Shown in pieces: positions 50,553 through 57,857 of a stretch of 64,000 bases of DNA. Source of the DNA: an uncultured Desulfobacterales bacterium (GTDB lineage Bacteria > Desulfobacterota > Desulfobulbia > Desulfobulbales > Desulfocapsaceae); contig CALGIJ010000028.1 in assembly GCA_937915545.1 (NCBI GenBank), positions 55,086-119,085 of the forward strand, written 5' to 3'. The notes beneath the pieces were generated by a model, which was given only the letters and a program-made list of their open reading frames with translations, had not been told where the DNA came from and did no database searches. Both the position numbers and the translations under genes were made by a program. The stretch's first letter is position 1. Every line of letters starts with the position of its first letter.

Positions 50553-52766
50553 ATGAACAACGCGGCAACGTCATCCCACCGCTGGCGCTTCAACCGCCTG
50601 GGCGGCTTCGACCAGGTGCGGCTGGAAAGCGCCGACGACATCCGCAACCTCGACACCCTCGACCAGAAACTCTGGGCCGCCCTCAGCTGCCCGGTGAGCG
50701 GGGTGGAGTTCGACCCCCGCACCCTGGCCATGCTCGACCACGACAACGACGGGCGGGTGCGGGTGCAGGAGATCCTCGCCGCCACCTCCTGGGTGAGCGC
50801 GGTGCTGAAGGGCTTCGACGGCTTCCTCGCCGGCAGCGACACCCTGCGCCTCGCCGACATCGACGAGGGCAGCGAGCAGGGCCGGCAGCTGCTCGCCTCG
50901 GCCCGGCAGCTGCTCGCCCTGCTCGGCAAGGGGGATGCGGAGACCATCTCCATCGCCGACGTCGCCACCACCGACACCCTGCTCAACGATTCCACCTTCA
51001 ACGGCGACGGCATCATCGCCGCCAATGCCGCCGATACCCCGGATCTCGCCCAGCTGGTCGCCGACATCGTCGCCACCATGGGCGGCGAAGCTGACCGCAG
51101 CGGCCTGAGCGGCGTCTCGCGCGACAAGGTCGAGGCCTTCTTCGCCGCCGCCGAGGCCTTCGATCTGTGGTGGAAGAAGGCGGAAAAAGAGGCGGAGATC
51201 CTGCCCCGTGGCGCCGCCACCGCCGAGGCGGCCCAACTGCTGGCGCGCATCGGCGGCAAGATCGACGACTACTTCCTGCGCTGCGGCCTGGCCGCCTACG
51301 ACCGTCAGGCGGAAACCACTCTCAACCCCTCCGCCGCCCGCTACGAGCTGCTCGCCGCCCACGACCTGGTCGCCGCCACCGCCGAGATCGAGGCCCTGCC
51401 GCTGGCGCGCATCGAGGCCGGCCGCCCCCTACCGCTCCTCCAGGGCGTCAACCCCGCCTGGGCGGCGACCATGGCCGAGATGGTCAGGGTGTTGATCGAG
51501 CCCCTCTTCGACAGGCTCGACACCCTCGACGAGCAGCAGTGGCAGCGGCTCAAGGCGAGCTTCGCCCCCTACCAGGCCTGGCAGAAGGAGAAGGACGGCG
51601 CCGCGGTCGAGCCCCTCGGCCTGGCACGGGTGCGGGAGATCCTTTCCGGCGACGGCCGCGAGCGGCTACTCGCCCTCATCGACCGCGACCTCGAACTGGC
51701 CCCGCAGATCGACGCCATCGACCAGGTGGCGCGCCTCGTCCACTATCACCGCGATCTCTATCGGCTGCTCAACAATTTCGTGGCCTTCCGCGATTTCTAC
51801 GTGCAGTACCGCAAGGCCATCTTCCAGGCCGGGACCCTCTATATCGACGGCCGCGCCTGCGAGCTGTGCGTCAAGGTGGTCAGCCCCGACGCCCACGCCC
51901 CGCTGGCCAATCTCAGCCGCACCTATCTCGCCTACTGCCAGTGCCAGCGCCGCGGCAGCGAACAGAAGATGTTCATCGCCGCCGCCTTCACCGGTGGCGA
52001 CTCCGACAACCTGATGGTCGGCCGCAACGGCATCTTCTACGACAGCAAAGGCGACGACTGGGATGCCACCATCGTCAAGATCATCGACCATCCGATCAGC
52101 GTCTCCCAGGCCTTCTGGGCCCCCTACAAACGCATCGGCCGCATGATCGGCGAGCAGCTTGAGAAATTCGCCAGTGCCAAGGACAAGGCGGTCGACGCCA
52201 AGACCGGGGCGACCATCGCCGGGGTGGCCGCCAAGCCGGCGGCAGCGCCCCCGGCGGCAGCCCCGCCGCTGCCCTTCGATGTCGGCAAGTTCGCCGGTAT
52301 CTTCGCCGCCTTCGGCCTCGCCCTCGGCGCCCTGGGTACCGCCATCGCCTCCATCGTCGGCGTCTTTCTCGCCCTGCCCCTGTGGCAGATGCCCCTGGCG
52401 GTGGCCGGCCTGCTGCTCGCCGTCTCCGGGCCGTCGATGCTCATCGCCTTCCTCAAGCTGCGCCAGCGCAACCTCGGCCCGATCCTCGACGCCAACGGCT
52501 GGGCGGTCAATACCAAGGCCCGCATCAACATCCCCTTCGGCTCGACCCTGACCAAGCTCGCCGCCTTGCCCAAAGGGGCCGAGCGCACCCTGACCGACCC
52601 CTTCGCCGAAAAGAAGACCCCTTGGAAGCGCTGGGTCTTTCTCCTCGTGCTGCTCACCGCGCTGGCGTTTGCCTGGAATCAGGGCTATCTTTCACGGTGG
52701 GCCGAACAGCTGCGCAGCCCGGCGACGACGGAAAAGCCCGCCGCCCCGGCTGCGGCGAGCAAATAA
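50553..52766 (+). CDS. Uncharacterised membrane protein with an EF-hand loop
   Basis: Protein of 737 residues that I cannot place in a named family. Near the N-terminus LDHDNDGRVRVQE fits a canonical EF-hand calcium loop (Asp62, Asp64, Asp66, Gly67, Val69, Glu73), and a second degenerate one (TFNGDGIIAA) lies near residue 150. There is no signal peptide. A long helical middle region is followed by a Cys-containing beta region (YIDGRACELCVKVVSP, YLAYCQCQRRG, GGDSDNLMVGRNGIFYDSKGDDWDATIVKI). An Ala/Pro linker leads to a long hydrophobic hairpin (about 580-635) and a last TM near 695-712, so the bulk is probably cytosolic and tail-anchored. Start chosen for GGAGGAG 8 nt upstream. Confidence 0.75.
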   Translation: MNNAATSSHRWRFNRLGGFDQVRLESADDIRNLDTLDQKLWAALSCPVSGVEFDPRTLAMLDHDNDGRVRVQEILAATSWVSAVLKGFDGFLAGSDTLRLADIDEGSEQGRQLLASARQLLALLGKGDAETISIADVATTDTLLNDSTFNGDGIIAANAADTPDLAQLVADIVATMGGEADRSGLSGVSRDKVEAFFAAAEAFDLWWKKAEKEAEILPRGAATAEAAQLLARIGGKIDDYFLRCGLAAYDRQAETTLNPSAARYELLAAHDLVAATAEIEALPLARIEAGRPLPLLQGVNPAWAATMAEMVRVLIEPLFDRLDTLDEQQWQRLKASFAPYQAWQKEKDGAAVEPLGLARVREILSGDGRERLLALIDRDLELAPQIDAIDQVARLVHYHRDLYRLLNNFVAFRDFYVQYRKAIFQAGTLYIDGRACELCVKVVSPDAHAPLANLSRTYLAYCQCQRRGSEQKMFIAAAFTGGDSDNLMVGRNGIFYDSKGDDWDATIVKIIDHPISVSQAFWAPYKRIGRMIGEQLEKFASAKDKAVDAKTGATIAGVAAKPAAAPPAAAPPLPFDVGKFAGIFAAFGLALGALGTAIASIVGVFLALPLWQMPLAVAGLLLAVSGPSMLIAFLKLRQRNLGPILDANGWAVNTKARINIPFGSTLTKLAALPKGAERTLTDPFAEKKTPWKRWVFLLVLLTALAFAWNQGYLSRWAEQLRSPATTEKPAAPAAASK

Positions 52767-52802
52767 CTTCCAGCACCGACAACCTCAGCACGGGAGACGA
52801 GG

Positions 52803-53255
52803 ATGAACGATCAGGCCATTCAGGATCTCTATAAGGAAGACTACGCCCACTGCTACGGCTGCGGCCGCAACAACCCCCACGGGCTGCAGCTGAAGAGCTA
52901 CTGGCAGGGCGAGGAGTGCGTCTGCCGCCACACCCCCAAGTCCCACTACACCGGCGGCGTGCCCGGCTTCCTCTATGGCGGCATGGTCGCCTCGCTGCTC
53001 GACTGCCACGGCGCCGCCACCGCCGCCGCCGCCAAGGCCCGGCAGAGCGGCGGCGCCATCGGTCGCTTCGTCACCGCCTCGCTGACCGTCGACTTCGCCA
53101 AGCCGACCCCGCTGGGGGTGGAGCTCGAACTGCGCGGCAAGGTTGCCGACATCCAGGGCCGCAAGGTCTATGTCGATCTCGAGATGTACGCTGGGGAAAC
53201 CCGCACCGCCACCGGCCGGGTGCTGATGATCGAACTGCTGGAAAAACCCGCCTGA
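52803..53255 (+). CDS. Hotdog-fold thioesterase (PaaI-like)
   Basis: Protein of 150 residues with a single 4HBT/PaaI hotdog fold. It opens with HCYGCGRNNPHGLQLKSYW, a Cys-containing strand common in this subgroup, then GVPGFLYGGMVASLLDCHGAA, where the Gly-Gly-Met and the Asp of the central helix form the likely catalytic region, and TASLTVDFAKPTPLG. Probably hydrolyses an acyl-CoA in the cytoplasm. It starts 37 nt after the EF-hand protein gene and may be co-transcribed; GAGACGAGG precedes the ATG. Confidence 0.88.
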   Translation: MNDQAIQDLYKEDYAHCYGCGRNNPHGLQLKSYWQGEECVCRHTPKSHYTGGVPGFLYGGMVASLLDCHGAATAAAAKARQSGGAIGRFVTASLTVDFAKPTPLGVELELRGKVADIQGRKVYVDLEMYAGETRTATGRVLMIELLEKPA

Positions 53256-53896
53256 CCTGACTCCCTGCAAGAAATAGCCCCACCCCTCCCGCGACCGGCA
53301 GGGGTGGCATCGCCGACCGACAAAGGCCACAGCCCCGTCGAGAGCTCGCGCCTCATTGCTATCCCCCCAGTTTCCCTCGAGTTATGGGGGCAACGAGAAA
53401 AAGATTATCTCTTGTGTCAGGCGTCTTCGTGCCCTCACAAGACTTTTCGTAAGGTACCGGAGTCAAAGAGCAAATATTCATCCTGGGCATTTTCTTTTGC
53501 AATAGCAAGGGTTACAGGATATACTAAGAAGAAATACTGCTTTGATACAGCCTCTGAGGCACTGCGGAGAATCTCGAGAGAGCCCTGCAATACTGTATTT
53601 TTCATGTGATGTTCTCCACCCTCACGCACTCTTTTCAATGACAGGCTGAGCGGCGTAGCAAAACTCCGCAAGGTCTCTCGACCAGCATCACCACGCGGCT
53701 CTCTCCATCGGGAATGGAGCTATTGCCAAGCCCTTCCGGCGAGTATCTGGACGGGGGATATACACCCCACCGCACTCCAGCGCATACACTCCATGAACGA
53801 GAGAGGGTGTGATGTGCTCAGGCCCGGACGACAAGTTCTGCCGCCCGACGATGCGACGCGGCAGATTCGCCCCGGACGCCACAACATGGTGTTTTT
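53256..53896. other. Region with an AT-rich core, one possible small gene
   Basis: About 640 nt between the thioesterase gene and the sucrose operon. The part from about 53360 to 53640 has clearly lower G+C than neighbours. The only coding possibility with a ribosome site is the small minus-strand frame at 53435-53605. Just before the operon, a four-codon frame (ATG at 53886) ends on the fructokinase start codon. Confidence 0.45.
53435..53605 (-). CDS. Possible small hypothetical protein
   Basis: Frame of 56 residues (MKNTVLQGSLEILRSASEAV, then KQYFFLVYPVTLAIAKENAQ) with GGAG about 9 nt upstream, in an AT-rich patch. It has no family I recognise. The composition is protein-like, with an amphipathic helix followed by a hydrophobic strand, and differs from the GC-rich shadow frames elsewhere. 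It may be a remnant of a larger acquired gene. Confidence 0.3.
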   Translation of the reverse strand: MKNTVLQGSLEILRSASEAVSKQYFFLVYPVTLAIAKENAQDEYLLFDSGTLRKVL

Positions 53897-54850
53897 ATGA
53901 GCCTTAGCGAGTTTTCACATAATCCCCCCGCGCCATCGCCTCCCGCCACCGGCAGGAGGGTGGCGCTGTTTGGCGAGGCTCTGGCGGATATCTTTCCGCA
54001 CCAGCGCGTCTGGGGCGGGGCGCCGCTCAATGTCGCCAGACACCTCCACCGTTTTGGGGCGCAGCCGCTTTTCGTCACCTGCCTGGGAAGTGACGACCTC
54101 GGTGACGAGCTCTTCCAGGCCATTGCCGAGAGCGGTATGGCAACCTCGGCTATCCAGCGCAGCGACCGCTATCCCACCGGGCGGGTGGAAATAGACCTGG
54201 CCGACGGCGCGCACCGCTTCACCATCCCCGGCGAGCAGGCCTACGACCATATCGATGGCCACCTCGCCACCGCCGTGACCGGCCCGTTCCAACCCCGTGT
54301 GGTCTATTTCGGCACCCTGGCGCAGCGCTGCGCCGCATCCCGCGACGCCCTCGGCGAGATCCTCAGCCTCTGCCCGGCGTTGACATTCTGCGATATCAAT
54401 CTTCGCAGCCCCTGGTACCGAAAAGACACCCTGGAGCACTCCCTGCAGCGCACCGACATCCTCAAGCTCAACCACGAGGAACTCGACCTGCTGGCGGAAA
54501 TGTTCACCCTCGCCGCTGACCACCCCGAAGACCAGTTGGCGAGGCTGATGGACGACTTCGGGCTACAGCAGATCGTTCTCACCCGAGGGGAGGAGGGCGC
54601 CTGGCTGCTGACCGCCGACGGTCACCTGACCAAGGTCGACAGTCCGCCCCTCGCCACCCCCCTGGTCGACACCGTCGGCGCCGGGGACGCGTTCTGCGCC
54701 GTGTATATTCTCGGTATCCTCGAAGGCTGGCCACCCTCCCAGACGCTGGCCAGGGCAAACCACTTCGCCGCGGCGGTCTGTGGCATCCGCGGCGCACTGC
54801 CGGCGGACGACGAACTCCATGAACAGTATCGCAGGCTATGGACACCGTGA
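53897..54850 (+). CDS. PfkB-family fructokinase of the sucrose operon
   Basis: Phosphorylates fructose to fructose 6-phosphate. The protein is 317 residues. GGAPLNVARHLHRFG is the PfkB N-terminal sugar-binding signature, and the C-terminal signature PLVDTVGAGDAFCAVYILGIL holds the catalytic Asp in GAGD. Other landmarks are DINLRSPWY and ILKLNHEELDLLA. There is no Shine-Dalgarno; a four-codon upstream frame (53886) ends in TGA overlapping the ATG, so the start may be reached by reinitiation. The end overlaps the sucrose-phosphate synthase start by 13 nt. Context (fructose released by amylosucrase, fructose 6-phosphate used by the synthase) strongly supports fructose as substrate. Confidence 0.9.
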   Translation: MSLSEFSHNPPAPSPPATGRRVALFGEALADIFPHQRVWGGAPLNVARHLHRFGAQPLFVTCLGSDDLGDELFQAIAESGMATSAIQRSDRYPTGRVEIDLADGAHRFTIPGEQAYDHIDGHLATAVTGPFQPRVVYFGTLAQRCAASRDALGEILSLCPALTFCDINLRSPWYRKDTLEHSLQRTDILKLNHEELDLLAEMFTLAADHPEDQLARLMDDFGLQQIVLTRGEEGAWLLTADGHLTKVDSPPLATPLVDTVGAGDAFCAVYILGILEGWPPSQTLARANHFAAAVCGIRGALPADDELHEQYRRLWTP

Positions 54851-57012
54851 CCACTGCCTCCGCCGGGAGCGACAGCCCGCTGTTCATCGTGCTGATCAGC
54901 GTCCATGGCCTCATCCGCGGGCACGATCTCGAACTCGGCCGGGATGCCGACACCGGCGGGCAGACCAAATACGTCGTCGAACTCGCCACCGCCCTTGGCG
55001 ATCACCCCGAGGTCGGCGAGGTCATCCTCCTGACGCGGCGAATCGTCGACAGCCAGGTCAGCCCCGACTATGCCGAACCCTTCGAGCCCCTTTCCGACAA
55101 AGCGGCCATCGTGCGCATCGACTGCGGCGAACCGGGTTACCTGCGTAAGGAACTGCTCTGGGAGTCTCTGGAAAATTTTTCCGACAACGCCCTGGCCTAC
55201 CTGAAGAACCGGCACAGCCGCGCCCCCCATATCATCCACAGCCACTATGCCGACGCCGGCTACGTCGGCACCAGGCTCTCCCTGCAACTGGGCGTGCCGC
55301 TCGTCCATACCGGTCACTCCCTCGGCCGAAGCAAGCTGATGCGCCTTCTCGCCGGTGGCATGTCCTTCGACGAGATCGAGGAGACCTACCGCATCTCCCT
55401 GCGCATCGACGCGGAAGAGAACACCCTCGGCGTCGCCGAGCGGATTATCACCAGCACCCAGCAGGAAATAGAAGAGCAGTACGGACTGTATGATTTCTAT
55501 CAACCGGAGCGCATGCGCGTGGTGCCTCCCGGAACCGATCTGCAGCGCTTTTTCCCGCCCCGGGGCGATGAACGAGAGCAGGACATCGCCCGCCAGGTCG
55601 ACAGATTTTTCGCCAACCCGGACAAGCCGATCATCCTTGCCCTGTCCCGTCCCGACCCGCGCAAGAACATCATCTCGCTCATCGAGGCCTTTGGCGAATC
55701 CCCGGCGCTGCAGGAAGCCGCCAACCTCCTGCTCATCACCGGAAACCGCAGCGACATAGAGGAAATGGAGAACGCCCCCCGCTCGGTGCTGACCGGCCTG
55801 CTGCTGGCGGTGGACAAGTACGACCTCTATGGCCGCGTCGCCTACCCCAAGCAGCACCGGCCCGACGAGGTGGCCGTGCTGTACCGCCTCGCCGCCTTGT
55901 CACGGGGGGTGTTCATCAACCCGGCGCTGACCGAACCTTTCGGCCTCACCCTGCTCGAGGCGGCGGCCAGCGGCCTGCCGGTGGTCGCCACCGAGGATGG
56001 CGGACCGGGGGACATCATCGCCAACTGCCGCAACGGCCGGCTGGTCAATCCCCTCGACAAGGAGGCCATGGCGGCGACCCTGCTCGACATGCTCGCCGAC
56101 CGACAGCGCTGGCATCGCCATGCCGCCAGCGGGGTACGCGGGGTGCGCGCCCACTACTCCTGGCGAGCCCATGTGAAACACTATCTGCGTGTCATCCGCC
56201 CCCTGGTGGACAGCCGTCAGCCGCTCCACCGCCCCGCCGTCAGGCGAAGCCCGGGGGTCATTCGCAAGCGGGCCATCTTCGCCAGCCTCGACCTCAACCT
56301 CATCGGTGACCAGGAGTCGCTGGCCAGGCTGCTGCAGCTCATGCAGCGCCAGCACCGCACGGTCATCTTCGGCATCGCTACCGGGCGCTGCCTCGACGAC
56401 GCCCTGGCCACCCTGAAGCGCCACGCCATCCCCCTGCCCGACGTACTCATCTCCGCCCAGGGCGCCGAGATCCACTACGCCCCAGATCTGCTCCCGGCGC
56501 GGGGCTGGCAGCGGCATATCGACCACCTGTGGAGCCCGCAACGGGTGCTGGAGATCCTCGCCACCCTGCCCGGGCTGAAGATGCAGCCACGGCGCCATCA
56601 AGGCCCCTACAAGATCAGCTACTTCATCGACCCCGAGGTGACATCGCCGCAGGACGTCCGCAGCCTTCTGCTGCGCAACGAACAGACCGTCAACGCCGTC
56701 TTCTCCTTTGGTCAGTTTCTCGATATCCTCCCCATCCGCACCTCCAAGGGCCTCGCCCTGCGCTGGTGCGCCGAACATCTCGGTTTTCCGCTAAAAAACA
56801 CCCTGGTGGCCGGGGTCACTGGCGCCGACGCCGACATGCTGCGCGGCAACACCCTGGCGACGGTGGTCGACAATCGCCACCTCACCGAGCTCTCCGGCCT
56901 GGAAGAGAGCGATACCCTCTATTTTGCCAGCGCCAGCTATGCGGCGGGCATCCTCGAAGCGATCGAGCACTACCGCTTCTTCGCCGACGACAGCGGGGAA
57001 AACGGGGCATGA
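54838..57012 (+). CDS. Sucrose-phosphate synthase with C-terminal degenerate phosphatase-like domain
   Basis: Condenses UDP-glucose (or another NDP-glucose) with fructose 6-phosphate to sucrose 6-phosphate. 724 residues: GT4 synthase part (about 10-460) with HGLIRGHDLELGRDADTGGQTKYV, IHSHYADAGYVG, VHTGHSLGRSKL and, in the donor site, PALTEPFGLTLLEAAASGLP; then a HAD phosphatase-like domain (475-715). In that domain the catalytic DxD motif reads Asp485-Leu-Asn487 and the usual GDSGND motif reads Gly659-Val-Thr-Gly-Ala-Asp664, so it is probably inactive. Overlaps fructokinase by 13 nt and the phosphatase gene by 4 nt. Confidence 0.93.
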   Translation: MDTVTTASAGSDSPLFIVLISVHGLIRGHDLELGRDADTGGQTKYVVELATALGDHPEVGEVILLTRRIVDSQVSPDYAEPFEPLSDKAAIVRIDCGEPGYLRKELLWESLENFSDNALAYLKNRHSRAPHIIHSHYADAGYVGTRLSLQLGVPLVHTGHSLGRSKLMRLLAGGMSFDEIEETYRISLRIDAEENTLGVAERIITSTQQEIEEQYGLYDFYQPERMRVVPPGTDLQRFFPPRGDEREQDIARQVDRFFANPDKPIILALSRPDPRKNIISLIEAFGESPALQEAANLLLITGNRSDIEEMENAPRSVLTGLLLAVDKYDLYGRVAYPKQHRPDEVAVLYRLAALSRGVFINPALTEPFGLTLLEAAASGLPVVATEDGGPGDIIANCRNGRLVNPLDKEAMAATLLDMLADRQRWHRHAASGVRGVRAHYSWRAHVKHYLRVIRPLVDSRQPLHRPAVRRSPGVIRKRAIFASLDLNLIGDQESLARLLQLMQRQHRTVIFGIATGRCLDDALATLKRHAIPLPDVLISAQGAEIHYAPDLLPARGWQRHIDHLWSPQRVLEILATLPGLKMQPRRHQGPYKISYFIDPEVTSPQDVRSLLLRNEQTVNAVFSFGQFLDILPIRTSKGLALRWCAEHLGFPLKNTLVAGVTGADADMLRGNTLATVVDNRHLTELSGLEESDTLYFASASYAAGILEAIEHYRFFADDSGENGA

Positions 57013-57857
57013 AACGGCTGCTGCTGTGTACCGATCTCGACCGCACCCTGCTGCCCAACGGCGGGCACGCCGAGTCGCCGGCGGCGCGGCGACTTTTCGG
57101 GCGCCTCGCCCGGCGCGACGACGTCGCCCTGGTCTATGCCACCGGCAGAGACCTCGGCCTGACCCTCCAGGCCATGCACGAATTCGACCTGCCCTGTCCC
57201 GAGGCCATCGTCAGCGATGTCGGCACAACCATCTCCCTGCCCCAGGGCGGGGCATGGCAGCCCTGGCACGAATGGGAGCGCCATATCTCCCCCGGTTGGC
57301 GCCACCTGCCCGCCGCCGAGGTATACAGTCTGGTGCGCGGGCTGCCGGGGATCGTCCCCCAGGAAGACGAGAAGCAGGGCCGGCACAAGCTGAGCTTCTA
57401 TGTCGATGCCGCACGTGGCAGGGACCGCCTGGAGGACGAGCTGAGCCAGCGCCTGCACGGGCTGGGCCTGTCCTGTCGCCTGGTGTGGAGCTTCGACGAG
57501 ATGGCCGGGCGGGGCCTGCTCGATATCATCCCGGCGGGGGCCGGCAAGCTGCCGGCGCTCCATTTCGTCATCGATGGGCTGGGCTATGGCCGCGACGAGG
57601 CCTTCTTCGCCGGCGACAGCGGCAATGATCGCGAGGTGCTGTGCAGCGACATCGCCGCCGTGCTGGTCGCCAACGCCCACCACACCTTGCGGCGGGAACT
57701 CGCCACCGCCCTTCCCCCGGCCCTCCACCTCGCCCGGGGGGGATATCTCGGCATGAACGGCAACTACAGCGCCGGCATCCTCGAAGGCGTGGCCCATTTC
57801 AGGCCGCACCTCGACCACTGGCTGCGGCAGCTGGCCGACAACCTGGAAGGTGCCTGA
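57009..57857 (+). CDS. Sucrose-6-phosphate phosphatase (HAD family)
   Basis: Dephosphorylates sucrose 6-phosphate to sucrose, completing synthesis. 282 residues. All HAD motifs are intact: TDLDRTLL (Asp9, Asp11), YATGRDLG, a downstream Lys in DEKQGRHKLSFY, and FAGDSGNDREVL. HTL and MNGNYSAGILEGVAHF match the S6PP cap and C-terminal region. It overlaps the synthase stop (ATGA) and the amylosucrase start (TGATG), so translation of the three is coupled. It supplies the activity missing in the synthase's own phosphatase-like domain. A mannosyl-3-phosphoglycerate phosphatase-like specificity is the main alternative but context disfavours it. Confidence 0.88.
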   Translation: MKRLLLCTDLDRTLLPNGGHAESPAARRLFGRLARRDDVALVYATGRDLGLTLQAMHEFDLPCPEAIVSDVGTTISLPQGGAWQPWHEWERHISPGWRHLPAAEVYSLVRGLPGIVPQEDEKQGRHKLSFYVDAARGRDRLEDELSQRLHGLGLSCRLVWSFDEMAGRGLLDIIPAGAGKLPALHFVIDGLGYGRDEAFFAGDSGNDREVLCSDIAAVLVANAHHTLRRELATALPPALHLARGGYLGMNGNYSAGILEGVAHFRPHLDHWLRQLADNLEGA

